Counted from the stretch's first letter, positions 15,841-26,740 are shown. The stretch is DNA of 43,184 nucleotides from SZUA-584 sp964441275 (GCA_964441275.1 CAYTUG010000017.1:1-43184), one strand, 5' to 3'. A program made the numbers and translations. The notes: generated by a model from the sequence alone, not told the origin.

Positions 15841-17048
15841 ATGCGTTATAAAAAAGTGTTGCTTGCATATTCCGGGGGGCTTGATACGTCCGTGATAATC
15901 CCCTGGCTTAAAGAAAATTATGGCTGCGATGTAATTGCTATGGCGGCAGACGTCGGCCAGGGGGAAGAGCTTGAAGCGCTCGATGAACGTGCAATAAAAA
16001 GCGGCGCAACCAAATTGTATACGGAAGATCTGCGCGAAGAATTTGTCACAGACTTTATATACCCCACGCTAAAAGCGGGTGCGATTTATGAAAACAAATA
16101 TCTTTTGGGCACTTCAATGGCGCGCCCTCTTATAGCTAAGCGTTTGGTTGAGATAGCGCAAATTGAAGGTTGTGACGCCATATGCCACGGCGCAACGGGC
16201 AAAGGCAACGATCAAGTCAGGTTTGAGCTAACCGTTAAGGCTTTAGCTCCCAACATTTCCATTATCGCTCCTTGGCGCGAATGGGAAATAAAATCGAGAG
16301 AAGATGCAATCGCTTATCTTGAGGCACGCAATTTGCCCGTTCCCGTTTCAAAAAAACGCCCTTACAGCATGGACAGAAACCTTTGGCATTTAAGCCATGA
16401 GGGCGCAGACCTTGAAGACCCTTGGAACGAGCCGCAGCAAGATTTATACTTAATATGCACGCCGCCCGAAAGCGCGCCCGACAAACCTTCCTATGTGACC
16501 ATAGGTTTTGAAAAAGGAGCGCCGGTTTCAATTGACGGCAATAAACTTAGCGCCGTGGAATTGATAGAATCGCTAAACTTAGCAGGAGCGCAAAACGGCG
16601 TGGGCATTGACGATATAGTCGAAAACAGATTGGTGGGCATGAAGTCGCGAGGCGTCTACGAAACTCCGGGAGGCACAATTCTTTACGAAGCGCACAGAGC
16701 GCTTGAAAGTGTCACTCTTGACAGGGACACAAAGCATTACAAACAACAAATCAGCTTGCGGTTCGCCGAACTTGTCTATAACGGGCAATGGTATACGCCT
16801 TTGCGTGAAGCGTTAAGCGCATTTGTTGACTCAACACAGCAAACGCTCACCGGTCAGGTACGCATAAAGCTATACAAAGGCAATGCAACCGCCTGCGGAG
16901 TACGCTCGCCGTATTCGCTTTACAGCGAAGCTTTCGCAACATTCGGACAGGACGAAGTGTACAACCAAAAGGATGCGGAAGGGTTTATAAATCTGTTTGG
17001 GCTGCCGCTTAAGGTTAAAGCGTTGCTTGATGCCGAAAGGGGAAAAAG

Positions 17049-17052
<4 letters not shown>
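15841..17052 (+). CDS. argG: argininosuccinate synthase
   Basis: ArgG joins citrulline and aspartate using ATP to form argininosuccinate in arginine synthesis. The 403-residue protein has normal length. The ATP-pyrophosphatase P-loop AYSGGLDTS lies at residues 9-17, CHGATGKGNDQVRFE at about 117-131 binds aspartate/citrulline, and SMDRNLWHLSHEGADLEDPW is a family signature. CGGAGG lies 8 bases before ATG 15841. The gene overlaps argH by 4 bases, so the last two enzymes of the arginine pathway are coupled. No other arginine genes are in the window. Confidence 0.97.
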
Positions 17053-18434
<1,382 letters not shown>

Positions 18435-18490
18435 AGTACAAGCGGGCTCTTGCAATTGCGTTGCGGGAATAAATATTTCCCAATCATAGT

Positions 18491-19726
18491 TTATCTTATC
18501 TGGCCTGCGCCCCGCACGATATATTTTATTGTAGTCAATTCTTTTAAGCCCATAGGCCCTCTCGCGTGCAGCTTTTGAGTGCTAATTCCAATCTCCGCGC
18601 CCATTCCAAACTCTTCGCCATCGGTAAACCGGGTGGATGCGTTTACGTAAACTGCGGCGGCGTCAACTCTGTTTAAAAACTTTTCGGCGTTTGCATAGCT
18701 GCCCGTTACTATAGCTTCAGAGTGTTTAGAGCCGTATTTATTTATGTGGCTTATAGCTTCGTCAATTCCGTCTACAACCTTAACGGCAAGTATATAATCA
18801 AGATACTCGGTGAAATAATCGTCCTCATCCGCGGGTTTGGCGGCAATCAATGAGCACGTCTTTTTACAGCCCCTAATTTCAACTTCATTAAGTTTATCCG
18901 CGGCAAATGGCAAAAACGCATTCGCAACACCGTTGTGTACTAACAGCGTTTCCGCGGCATTGCATACCGACGGGCGGCTTGTCTTTGCGTTATGGACGAT
19001 ATTTACCGCCATATCAATATCCGCACTTTCATCTACATATATATGGCAGTTTCCTATACCCGTTTCAATTACGGGCACTGTCGCATTTTTGATTACGGAC
19101 TGGATAAGCCCCGCGCCTCCGCGCGGTATAAGCACGTCAATTATGCCGTTTAGCCCCATCATATAAGTTGCAGCTTCCCTTGAAGTGTCGTCTATCAAAA
19201 CAGCAGCATCTTCAGGCAGCCCGGCGCTTTTCGCCGCTTGACGCAACGTTTGCGCAATCGCCACGTTGGAATTTATGGCATCGCTGCCTCCGCGCAAAAC
19301 CGTCGCATTTCCCGATTTAAGGCAAAGAGCAACCGCATCCGAGGTTACGTTGGGCCGGGCCTCATATATAATGCCCACTACACCGAGGGGTACGCGCTTA
19401 GCGCCGATGCTTAGCCCGTTAGGCCGCAAAGTTGTGTGTATCACCTCTCCAACGGGATCGTCAAGCTGCGCCACCTTTTCCAGCCCCTGCGCCATGCCCT
19501 CAACACGCCGCTCGCTAAGAGAAAGCCTGTCTAACAGCGCGCGGGACATTCCTTTGCTTTTCCCCAGCGCTATATCCTTTTCGTTTTCTTTTATTATAAC
19601 AGCGCAATTGTCGCGCAAAGCCTGCGCCATACGCATAAGAGCCGCATTTTTTTCGGCTGCGCCCATATATGCAAGCGCGGCCGCCGCCGTTTTTGCCGCA
19701 TTCGCTTTTTCTAAGATGTGTTTCAT
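18491..19726 (-). CDS. proA: gamma-glutamyl phosphate reductase
   Basis: ProA reduces gamma-glutamyl phosphate with NADPH, step two of proline synthesis. The 411-residue product (from MKHILEKANA) contains the catalytic cysteine in PSVCNAAETLL, PNVTSDAVALCLKSGNA and the C-terminal signature RFTDGEEFGMGAEIGIST. ATG 19726 was chosen because GGGGGA lies 7 bases before it; an in-frame start five codons earlier overlaps that site. The partner proB (glutamate 5-kinase), normally adjacent, is not in this window. Confidence 0.96.
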   Translation of the reverse strand: MKHILEKANAAKTAAAALAYMGAAEKNAALMRMAQALRDNCAVIIKENEKDIALGKSKGMSRALLDRLSLSERRVEGMAQGLEKVAQLDDPVGEVIHTTLRPNGLSIGAKRVPLGVVGIIYEARPNVTSDAVALCLKSGNATVLRGGSDAINSNVAIAQTLRQAAKSAGLPEDAAVLIDDTSREAATYMMGLNGIIDVLIPRGGAGLIQSVIKNATVPVIETGIGNCHIYVDESADIDMAVNIVHNAKTSRPSVCNAAETLLVHNGVANAFLPFAADKLNEVEIRGCKKTCSLIAAKPADEDDYFTEYLDYILAVKVVDGIDEAISHINKYGSKHSEAIVTGSYANAEKFLNRVDAAAVYVNASTRFTDGEEFGMGAEIGISTQKLHARGPMGLKELTTIKYIVRGAGQIR

Positions 19727-19754
19727 AGCAATATCCCCCATTGGAATTTACGCC

Positions 19755-19783
19755 ATTATAACACTATTTACTTTGACTGTCAC
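19755..19783 (-). promoter_or_regulatory. proA promoter
   Basis: GTGACA and TATAAT with 17-base spacing. It overlaps the divergent rqcH promoter, so the two genes compete for the same 45-bp stretch. Confidence 0.6.
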
Positions 19784-19796
19784 GAAGCTGTATAAT
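19767..19796 (+). promoter_or_regulatory. rqcH promoter
   Basis: TTTACT and TATAAT, 18 bases apart. A better looking TTGACT lies only 12 bases from the -10 box and was not used. Confidence 0.5.
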
Positions 19797-19816
19797 ACAA
19801 GCTCGGAGGCTTTTTT

Positions 19817-21526
19817 ATGACTTTGGACGGGCTTACGCTATACTATACATTAAAAGAAATTGAACAACAGATTACGGGTTGCAAGATAGAAAAAATCTAT
19901 CATCCCAAAAAAGATACCGTTATAATTTCGTTTTACCCAAAAAATCTGCGCCTTTTGATATGCGCCGGCGCCGATTCGCGCATGCATCTGACGACCAAAA
20001 AGTACGAGAACCCCAAATCGCCTTCAGCTTTTTGTATGTTTTTACGTAAATACATAACCGGTGCCAAGCTAATTGCTGTTGAGCAAACAAGCCTTGAGCG
20101 CGTAGTGACGCTAACTCTTGAAACAAGAGACGAGCTTGGAATGACTCGAAACATTATGCTTATATCCGAGCTTATGGGTAAATACTCAAACATTATGTTA
20201 GTTAAAAACAATCTGATTATGGACAGTTTACGCCGTATAACAAGCTCTCAAAGCCGCATACGCAGCGTTTTGCCCGGGCTTGCGTATAAAATGCCGCAAT
20301 CGTCAAAGTTAAACCCTTTGCGCCTTTCACGGGTTACCCTGATAGAGATGCTAAGGAAACGTGAAGGCGCAAACATTAAAACCTATCTTTCCTCTTTTCT
20401 TCAAGGACTTTCGGGCCAGACGGCTGACGAGATATTATTCCGCTACATGCCCAAAGGATATTTTGAGCAGCCGCGGGAAAGCGAAAAACTCAGCGATATT
20501 ATTATAAACTTTTTTTCACAGCCGCCCGAACCTACCATGTATCTGCACGGCGGAACGCCCTTTTCGTATTCCGCGTTCAATTTTCACAGCATGTCGGACG
20601 CGCAGATCGTTCGCTGCGATTCTTTTAACAGCATGATAGACGATTATTACGCAGCTGTAAACGCTACAATTGTTTTTTCCGCAAAGCATGATAAGCTTAT
20701 GAATCTTGTTTCAAAGCAGCTGCAAAAACAAATTGCAACACTGCAAAAACAGCAAACTACCATTCAGCAGGCAAAAAAAGCCGATGTATACAAGATGCGC
20801 GGCGATATAATTACAGCCAATATATACAGGATTGCGAAAGGACAAGGCGTTTTATCGGCTACAGATTACGTATCGGGCGAAGAGGTTGTCATAAAGCTTG
20901 ATGCGCGGCTCTCGCCGGCGGCGAACGCGCAGCGCCAATACAAAAGATATTCTAAACTAAAAGCGGGGCTTAATTTTAGTTTGCGCAGGATGAAAGAAAC
21001 ACAAAACAATATTGATTTTTTAGAAAGCGTCCGGCATTCTTTAAGCTCATGCGAAACGGCGGACGAGCTTAACGAAATTGAATACGAGCTGCATAAAACG
21101 GGCTTTATGCCGCGCAAACAGCCGGGCGTGCGCACAGTTGCAACGCCTTCCAAACCGCACAAATTCATATCCTCGGACGGTTATGTTATATTTGCAGGCA
21201 AAAACAACAGGCAAAACGACTTGTTGACAATTAAAACGGCGGAGCCTGACGACATCTGGCTGCACACCAAAGATATTCCCGGTGCACATGTGCTTATTGA
21301 GAACGCCAAAGGGTTGGTGCCCAACTCAACTTTGCTCGAGGCCGCACAAATAGCAGCGACTTTAAGCAGCGCAAAAAGCGGCGCCAAAGTGCAGGTGGAT
21401 TATGCTTTGCGCAAAAACGTGCGCAAACCCAACGGGGCAAAGCCGGGTATGGTGGTATATCAAGATCACAACAGCATTATGATAAACCCGGACAAAACCC
21501 TTGTAAGCAGGCTGAAGGCAAAATAA
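19817..21526 (+). CDS. rqcH: ribosome quality control protein RqcH (NFACT family, Rqc2 homologue)
   Basis: RqcH binds stalled large ribosomal subunits and, with tRNA-Ala, adds C-terminal alanine tails that mark the nascent chain for degradation. The 569-residue product has the NFACT-N domain (MTLDGLTLYYTLKEIEQQIT, GADSRMHLTTKKYENPKSPS), a coiled-coil middle (about residues 280-420, rich in KQLQKQIATLQKQQ) and the NFACT-R domain at the end (SSDGYVIFAGKNNRQNDLLT, WLHTKDIPGAHVLI). GGAGG lies 6 bases before ATG 19817. Older annotation calls these fibronectin-binding proteins. It is monocistronic, ending at a hairpin shared with yajC. Confidence 0.95.
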   Translation: MTLDGLTLYYTLKEIEQQITGCKIEKIYHPKKDTVIISFYPKNLRLLICAGADSRMHLTTKKYENPKSPSAFCMFLRKYITGAKLIAVEQTSLERVVTLTLETRDELGMTRNIMLISELMGKYSNIMLVKNNLIMDSLRRITSSQSRIRSVLPGLAYKMPQSSKLNPLRLSRVTLIEMLRKREGANIKTYLSSFLQGLSGQTADEILFRYMPKGYFEQPRESEKLSDIIINFFSQPPEPTMYLHGGTPFSYSAFNFHSMSDAQIVRCDSFNSMIDDYYAAVNATIVFSAKHDKLMNLVSKQLQKQIATLQKQQTTIQQAKKADVYKMRGDIITANIYRIAKGQGVLSATDYVSGEEVVIKLDARLSPAANAQRQYKRYSKLKAGLNFSLRRMKETQNNIDFLESVRHSLSSCETADELNEIEYELHKTGFMPRKQPGVRTVATPSKPHKFISSDGYVIFAGKNNRQNDLLTIKTAEPDDIWLHTKDIPGAHVLIENAKGLVPNSTLLEAAQIAATLSSAKSGAKVQVDYALRKNVRKPNGAKPGMVVYQDHNSIMINPDKTLVSRLKAK

Positions 21527-21555
21527 AAAAAAGACCGCTTGGGTCTTCTTTCGTT
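21527..21555. terminator. bidirectional terminator between rqcH and yajC
   Basis: AGACC-GCTT-GGGTCT forms a short stem with an A run upstream and CTTCTTTC downstream. It can end transcripts from both convergent genes. Confidence 0.65.
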
Positions 21556-21563
21556 TGTTATAA

Positions 21564-21881
21564 TTATTTCGAGTCTAACTCATTCTCCGGAAGATCCGAA
21601 TCCTCAACAGTAGCAACTGCGCCTTTGGTAAACACCATACGAATTTTGTCCGGCGGCACCTCAATAGTAATCAGATCATCTTTAACGGCTAATATTTTAC
21701 CATAAAGCCCGCCTATAGTCTTAATCATTTTGCCGGGCTGCAGGCTTGCCATCATAGCCTCCATTTGCTTTTTCCGTTTTCTTTGAGGAATAACCATCAT
21801 AAGTATAACAAGAACTATCATCCCAAGCGGCAATAATAAAGAAGATAATCCGCTTGCGTCAAACTGTGGCATACCCTTCAC
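21564..21881 (-). CDS. yajC: preprotein translocase subunit YajC
   Basis: YajC is a small single-pass membrane protein that associates with SecDF at the Sec translocon. The 105-residue product has one helix near residues 13-32 (SLLLPLGMIVLVILMMVIP), then QRKRKKQMEAMMASLQPG and the conserved GGLYGKILAVKDD. The start may be GTG 21881 or ATG 21872; neither has an ideal ribosome site. It is the last gene of the ruvCAB-queA-tgt unit, the usual ruvAB-queA-tgt-yajC order, but secDF is not next to it. Confidence 0.93.
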   Translation of the reverse strand: MKGMPQFDASGLSSLLLPLGMIVLVILMMVIPQRKRKKQMEAMMASLQPGKMIKTIGGLYGKILAVKDDLITIEVPPDKIRMVFTKGAVATVEDSDLPENELDSK

Positions 21882-22000
21882 CTACCTTTTTTGTATTACA
21901 GTTACCTATACTATAGCAGTAATCATAAATAATCAACTATTTTTTAAATGCCCGCATAGTTTTGTAACGCTTATCCTGCACAACGCCAAATTTTTCTCTG

Positions 22001-23113
22001 CTATTTAGCGGTATAAACGTAGTTTAAAAAAAAGTCGTCCTGAAATTCTTTAAAATTGCCTTCTTCAATGGCGTTGCGAATGTCTGTTACAAGCCTTATT
22101 GTTGCACGAATATTATGTATGCTCAAAAGCGTTGCCCCAAGTATCTCGTTCGCCTTTATCAAATGCCGCAAATACGCGCGTGTAAAGTTTTTACATGTGT
22201 AACAGTCGCACCCCTGTTCTATTGGGGTAAAATCATGCGAATACTGCGCATTGCGAATTACGATTCGTCCCTGCCTCGTCAATGCCATTCCGTTGCGCGC
22301 CACACGCGTTTGCAGCACACAATCGAACATATCCACCCCTCTTGCAACCCCGTCAACAATACAGTCAAAAGAGCCGACTCCCATCAGATAGCGGGGTTTT
22401 GTTTCGGGCAAAAGCGCAACTGTAACGTCTATCATATCGTTCATCGTATGTTTGGGCTCTCCAACGCTTAACCCGCCTATCGCATTGCCCGGAAAATCCA
22501 TTCCGGCTATCGCGGCCGCGCTCTCGCGCCTTAAATCGGCAAACGTGCTTCCCTGTACGATCCCGAATAAGGCCTGATCTTCGCGTTTTTTTGTTTTTAT
22601 GCAACGCTGCGCCCAACGGTGCGTACGCTCCATGGCGGCGGCGGCGGAATTATATTCGGCCGGGTATGCGATACATTCGTCAAAAGCCATTATTATATCT
22701 GCGCCTAACGCCTGCTCAATCTCAATCGCTTTTTCGGGCATCATAAAATGCTTTGAGCCGTCAATGTGTGAGTTAAACTGCACACCCTTTTCTGTGATCT
22801 TTCGCAAAGCGCCCAACGAAAAAACCTGAAACCCGCCGCTGTCCGTTAGAATAGGTTTATCCCAAGCCATCATACTGTGCAGCCCGCCTGCCTTTGCGAC
22901 AATATCGTGCCCGGGCCGCAAATATAAGTGATAAGTGTTTGCAAGCACAATCTGCGCGCCCGTCTCTTCTACCTGTTTTGGCGTTAAAGCCTTTACGGTG
23001 GCATTAGTGCCCACCGGCATAAAAACGGGCGTATTTATAATGCCGTGCGGCGTTTCCAATAGCCCCGTCCGGGCAAGAGTTTGTTTGCATTTGCAATTTA
23101 CCGTAAAGCGCAT
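22001..23113 (-). CDS. tgt: queuine tRNA-ribosyltransferase (Tgt)
   Basis: Bacterial Tgt swaps guanine-34 of GUN-anticodon tRNAs for preQ1. The 370-residue protein has the active-site aspartates in LTDSGGFQVFSL and GSFDCIVDG, the substrate loop YLMGVGSF and the zinc site CDCYTCKNFTRAYLRHL. It follows queA by 10 bases on the same strand, so the last two steps of tRNA queuosine formation in this operon are co-expressed. Confidence 0.97.
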   Translation of the reverse strand: MRFTVNCKCKQTLARTGLLETPHGIINTPVFMPVGTNATVKALTPKQVEETGAQIVLANTYHLYLRPGHDIVAKAGGLHSMMAWDKPILTDSGGFQVFSLGALRKITEKGVQFNSHIDGSKHFMMPEKAIEIEQALGADIIMAFDECIAYPAEYNSAAAAMERTHRWAQRCIKTKKREDQALFGIVQGSTFADLRRESAAAIAGMDFPGNAIGGLSVGEPKHTMNDMIDVTVALLPETKPRYLMGVGSFDCIVDGVARGVDMFDCVLQTRVARNGMALTRQGRIVIRNAQYSHDFTPIEQGCDCYTCKNFTRAYLRHLIKANEILGATLLSIHNIRATIRLVTDIRNAIEEGNFKEFQDDFFLNYVYTAK

Positions 23114-23123
23114 TTTTCCTCCG

Positions 23124-24146
23124 TTATAATATCAGCATTGCATCGCCAAAACTGAAAAACCTATATCTTAGCTCTGCCGCCGTTTTATAAAGCTTTAGCG
23201 TCTCTTTATGCCCCGCAAAGGCGCTGACAAGCATAATAAGGGTTGATTCGGGCAAATGAAAATTAGTAAGCAAAGCGTCTGTGGCTAAAAATTTGTATCC
23301 CGGCGCAATAAATATGTCGGTCCGGCCGTTTGCCGCCCTTAATACGCCGTTTTTGTCCGAAACAGTTTCCAAAGTTCTGACGCTGGTGGTGCCCACCGCC
23401 ATTATTCTGCCTCCTTTGCTGCGGGCATCATTTATCGCCTGCGCAGTTTCCCCGGATATTTCGAAATATTCTGCATGCATTATATGATCTTTGATATATT
23501 TGGCTTTTACAGGTCTAAATGTGCCCAGCCCAACGTGCAGCGTGAGCCTTGCTATTCTTACGCCTTTGTTTTCTATTGCTTTTAGCAGATCCGGCGTAAA
23601 ATGCAACCCGGCGGTGGGAGCGGCGGCGGAACCGTCTTTTTTTGCATATACAGTTTGATAGCGCGCTTTGTCTTCAAGCTGCTCATGTATATAAGGCGGC
23701 AACGGCGTTTCCCCCAACTCATCCAGCAGTTGTTCAAATACGCCATCAAAGCAAAACCTGACGATTGCGACCCCGTCTTGTTTTTTAGCCTGCACAATTG
23801 CTTTAAGTTGGTCTGAAAATAGTACGGAATCCCCAACCGCAAGTTTTTTGCCCGGCCTTAAAAGCGCTTCCCAATCCGTAACAGACAACCGCCTGAGCAG
23901 AAAAACTTCAAATACCCTGCCCGAGCCGTTTTTCCTGCCGAAAAGCCTTGCGGGTATAACTTTTGTATCGTTTAAAACCAACACGTCGCCGCATCTTAGA
24001 TAGCTTACTATATCGCAAAACAAAAGATGTGCAGTTTTTTTTGTTGAACGCTCGTATACAAGAAGCCTTGAGCCGTCCCGCCTTTCGGCAGGTGTTTGAG
24101 CAATAAGGCTTTCGTCAAGGCTGTAATGAAAATCGCTCGTGTTCAA
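23124..24146 (-). CDS. queA: S-adenosylmethionine:tRNA ribosyltransferase-isomerase
   Basis: QueA transfers and isomerises the ribosyl moiety of SAM onto preQ1-34, giving epoxyqueuosine in tRNA. The 340-residue product begins FHYSLDESLIAQTPAERRDGSR and includes AAPTAGLHFTPDLL, HVGLGTFRPVK and TDALLTNFHLPESTL, all diagnostic. The start is TTG 24146, immediately after the ruvB stop, with GGAGG at the end of ruvB serving as its ribosome site. Confidence 0.97.
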   Translation of the reverse strand: MNTSDFHYSLDESLIAQTPAERRDGSRLLVYERSTKKTAHLLFCDIVSYLRCGDVLVLNDTKVIPARLFGRKNGSGRVFEVFLLRRLSVTDWEALLRPGKKLAVGDSVLFSDQLKAIVQAKKQDGVAIVRFCFDGVFEQLLDELGETPLPPYIHEQLEDKARYQTVYAKKDGSAAAPTAGLHFTPDLLKAIENKGVRIARLTLHVGLGTFRPVKAKYIKDHIMHAEYFEISGETAQAINDARSKGGRIMAVGTTSVRTLETVSDKNGVLRAANGRTDIFIAPGYKFLATDALLTNFHLPESTLIMLVSAFAGHKETLKLYKTAAELRYRFFSFGDAMLIL

Positions 24147-25184
24147 TCATTCCTCCGCAAAGTCTATCCGCAACTGAGGGTCCGCGCCGTTATACGGGCA
24201 GTCTAAATGTTCGTAAGCAAGCCGCGTTGCCACGCGCCCGCGCGGAGTTTTATTGATAAACCCAAGCTGAATTAAATAGGGCTCGTATACGTCTTCTATT
24301 GTAACGCTTTCCTCATTGGTGGCGGCGCATAAAGTATCAAGCCCAACCGGTCCCCCGCCAAATTTGTGGATTATTGTTTCCAAAATTGATTTGTCCACTC
24401 CGTCAAGCCCAATCTCGTCAACTTCAAGCTGTTTTAATCCGTATTGCGCAATATCAAGGCTGACGTATCCTTTTCCTTTAACATCCGCAAAATCACGCAC
24501 ACGCTTTAAAAGCCTGTTGGCTATTCGCGGAGTACCCCTTGAACGCGAAGCTATCTCAACGGCGGCGTCCGCCTCAATTTTTATATTTAGTATACCCGCC
24601 GAACGCACTACGATCTGCGCAAGCTCTTGCGCGCTGTACATAGAAAGCCTGTTTATCACCCCGAAGCGGTCTCTTAAAGGCGAAGTAAGCATTCCTGCCC
24701 GAGTTGTCGCCCCTACTAAAGTAAAGGGCTGAAGCCCGAGCCTTAAAGTTCGCGCGGAAGGGCCTTTGCCTATTATTATATCAAGCGCAAAATCTTCCAT
24801 TGCCGGGTAGAGCACTTCCTCTACGCTGCTGTTTAGCCTGTGTATCTCGTCAATAAAAAGAACGTCGCCCTTGTCAAGATTGGTTAGAATGGAAGCCAAA
24901 TCCCCCGGCCTCTCTATTGCCGGACCTGAAGTCACTCGAATACTCGCTCCCATTTCGGCTGCTATTATGTACGCAAGCGTTGTTTTCCCCAATCCCGGCG
25001 GCCCATAAAGCAGTACATGGTCAAGCGATTCCGAACGCTTTTTTGCGGCGCCGATAAAAACCGCCAAATTTTCTTTGACCTTTTGCTGGCCTATATACTC
25101 ATCCAACGTTGCCGGGCGCAGCGATAATTCGTTAACCGCGTCCGCTTCACTGTACCGGGCGGATACTATTCTGTTCTCGTCCAA
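24147..25184 (-). CDS. ruvB: Holliday junction branch migration ATPase RuvB
   Basis: RuvB is the hexameric motor that, with RuvA, drives Holliday junction migration. The 345-residue protein has Walker A GPPGLGKTTLA (about residues 61-71), Walker B LFIDEIHRL, sensor GATTRAGMLTSPLRDRFG and a C-terminal winged helix (LDTLCAATNEE ... RGRVATRLAYEHL). It is 12 bases after ruvA. Confidence 0.98.
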   Translation of the reverse strand: MDENRIVSARYSEADAVNELSLRPATLDEYIGQQKVKENLAVFIGAAKKRSESLDHVLLYGPPGLGKTTLAYIIAAEMGASIRVTSGPAIERPGDLASILTNLDKGDVLFIDEIHRLNSSVEEVLYPAMEDFALDIIIGKGPSARTLRLGLQPFTLVGATTRAGMLTSPLRDRFGVINRLSMYSAQELAQIVVRSAGILNIKIEADAAVEIASRSRGTPRIANRLLKRVRDFADVKGKGYVSLDIAQYGLKQLEVDEIGLDGVDKSILETIIHKFGGGPVGLDTLCAATNEESVTIEDVYEPYLIQLGFINKTPRGRVATRLAYEHLDCPYNGADPQLRIDFAEE

Positions 25185-25196
25185 TTATGCTCCTCC

Positions 25197-25775
25197 CTAT
25201 TTGCCCATACGCTTGAGCGCCAACAGCACAAGCTCTTCCGTAGTGTCCGCCAAGCTGCACACACATGAAACAGCGCTGACCGCCTCGGCACGGTTATACC
25301 CAAGCGATACCAAAGCGCCAACGGTCTCCGCCTCTTTTCCTGCCCCTTGCGTTGCTTCAATTTCTAAAACTTCCGCCGTATGGATTTTTTCAGACAGGTC
25401 TATTATAATGCGCTGCGCCGTCTTCTTGCCAATGCCCGTAACCTTTGTTAACGCATTTTCATTTGCTGTAATTATCGCCGCCGCAAGCTCGTTTACTTTC
25501 ATTGCGGAAAGCAAAGACAAAGCAGCTTTTGGCCCTATTCCCGAAACGCTCGTTAGTTTAATAAACATTTCTTTTTCTTCAGGCGTGACAAACCCATAAA
25601 GCGTTTGAGCGTCTTCACGCACCACAAACCTGCAATAAAGCATTGTCTGTTGGCCAACCTTTAAACTCAACAAAGACTGCGCCGTAGTAAAAACCTGATA
25701 ACCAATGCCCCCCGTTTCAATAACGGCGTAATCCGCGCCGGCGCTTGTTATCTCGCCCTTAATATATTCGTACAT
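25197..25775 (-). CDS. ruvA: Holliday junction branch migration protein RuvA
   Basis: RuvA binds the four-way junction as a tetramer and recruits RuvB. The 192-residue product shows the N-terminal OB fold (MYEYIKGEITSAGADYAVIE), two helix-hairpin-helix motifs (LTSVSGIGPKAALSLLS and LTKVTGIGKKTAQRIIIDL) and the mobile C-terminal RuvB-binding domain (ETVGALVSLGYNRAEAVSAV). It lies 9 bases after ruvC. Confidence 0.97.
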   Translation of the reverse strand: MYEYIKGEITSAGADYAVIETGGIGYQVFTTAQSLLSLKVGQQTMLYCRFVVREDAQTLYGFVTPEEKEMFIKLTSVSGIGPKAALSLLSAMKVNELAAAIITANENALTKVTGIGKKTAQRIIIDLSEKIHTAEVLEIEATQGAGKEAETVGALVSLGYNRAEAVSAVSCVCSLADTTEELVLLALKRMGK

Positions 25776-25784
25776 ATAAACCCC

Positions 25785-26279
25785 TTATTTAATTCGAAAT
25801 TCATCGGCAAAGCGGCTTGAGTTTGCATGGCATATCGCACACGCAACCGCGTCCGCCGCGTCATCGGGAGTAATAACTTTTTGCAGGTTTAGCAAAACGC
25901 GAACCATCTGCTGCACCTGGTTTTTATCCGCGTGGCCATAACCGGTTATCGCCTGTTTTATCTGCATGGGCGTATATTCAAAAAGCTGCGCCCCGGAAGA
26001 GAATGCGGCCGCCATGGCAACTCCGCGCGCCTGCGCAACCTGCATAACAGTTTTTGTATTGCGCCCTGCGAAAAGCTCTTCAAACGCGATACATGCCGGA
26101 GAATGTTTGGCAATAATTGCGCATACGTTCTCGTATATTATTTTTAATCGGTACGGCAGCGCAACACCGGCCTGCGTTACTATTGTACCACATTCTTTAA
26201 GAGATAGGCTGTTATCGTAAAATGTCAGCACTCCGTAACCCATAAGCGCAATCCCGGGATCTATACCTAATATTACCAT
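25785..26279 (-). CDS. ruvC: crossover junction endodeoxyribonuclease RuvC
   Basis: RuvC resolves Holliday junctions by paired nicking. The 164-residue RNase H-like protein has the acidic active site: GIDPGIALMGYG (Asp7), FEELFAGRNTKT (Glu), and DAADAVACAICH (two Asp). AAGGGG lies 7 bases before ATG 26279. It is the first gene of the ruvC-ruvA-ruvB-queA-tgt-yajC unit. Confidence 0.97.
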   Translation of the reverse strand: MVILGIDPGIALMGYGVLTFYDNSLSLKECGTIVTQAGVALPYRLKIIYENVCAIIAKHSPACIAFEELFAGRNTKTVMQVAQARGVAMAAAFSSGAQLFEYTPMQIKQAITGYGHADKNQVQQMVRVLLNLQKVITPDDAADAVACAICHANSSRFADEFRIK

Positions 26280-26305
26280 GCGTGTCCCCTTAAATTTATG
26301 ACTAA

Positions 26306-26334
26306 ACTATAAATATCAAAGCCTTTTTTGTCAA
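26306..26334 (-). promoter_or_regulatory. ruvCAB-queA-tgt promoter
   Basis: TTGACA and TATAGT separated by 17 bases. The start codon is 27 bases downstream of the -10 box. No LexA-like (SOS) operator was noticed around it. Confidence 0.7.
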
Positions 26335-26366
26335 ACCCGATTAAGTAAAACCTTGTTTTCAATAAA

Positions 26367-26391
26367 TCAAAAAAAGCCCCGCGGGGCTTTT
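26367..26391 (-). terminator. terminator of the tRNA operon
   Basis: A 10-bp perfect stem (AAAAAGCCCC / GGGGCTTTTT around GC) with a T run directly after the CCA of tRNA-Leu. It is close to symmetrical and could also act in the other direction. Confidence 0.9.
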
Positions 26392-26480
26392 TGGTGCCGA
26401 AGACCGGAATTGAACCGGTACGGAGTTTAACCTCCGCGGGATTTTAAGTCCCGTGCGTCTGCCGATTCCGCCACTTCGGC
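26392..26480 (-). tRNA. tRNA-Leu(TAA)
   Basis: 89 bases with a long variable arm, acceptor GCCGAAG pairing with CTTCGGC, encoded CCA, and anticodon TAA in the loop CTTAAAA. It is the last gene of a four-tRNA minus-strand operon. Confidence 0.97.
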
Positions 26481-26486
26481 AATAAT

Positions 26487-26561
26487 TGGAGGCGCCACCC
26501 AGATTTGAACTGGGGAATAAAGGTTTTGCAGACCTTGGCCTTACCACTTGGCTATGGCGCC
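26487..26561 (-). tRNA. tRNA-Cys(GCA)
   Basis: 75 bases, acceptor GGCGCCA, anticodon GCA in CTGCAAA, TTCAAAT T-loop, encoded CCA. It lies six bases upstream of tRNA-Leu in the operon. Confidence 0.97.
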
Positions 26562-26627
26562 CTATATACTATTATATGCTGCTCTTTGCAATATCCCCCG
26601 CCAATTCGGCGAGGGACACGGCGTTTT

Positions 26628-26702
26628 TGGAGCGGAAGACGGGATTCGAACCCGCGACTTCGACCTTGGCAAGGTCGCACTCTACCACTGAGTCACTCCC
26701 GC
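26628..26702 (-). tRNA. tRNA-Gly(GCC)
   Basis: 75 bases, acceptor GCGGGAG, anticodon GCC in TTGCCAA, TTCGAAT T-loop, encoded CCA. Confidence 0.97.
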
Positions 26703-26740
26703 ATAATGCCGCCCAATTACGGCACTGTTAAGCTTGAATA

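Noticed and set aside
18465..18482. Hairpin GGGAA/TTTCCC between argH and proA
   Set aside because: The stem is weak and lacks a T run, so it was not called as a terminator.
19773..19796. TTGACT with TATAAT as the rqcH promoter
   Set aside because: Spacing is 12 bases, too short; TTTACT at 19767 with 18-base spacing was used instead.
25075..25599. 174-codon plus-strand frame across ruvA/ruvB
   Set aside because: Low-complexity Ser/Ala composition expected from the antisense of a coding region.
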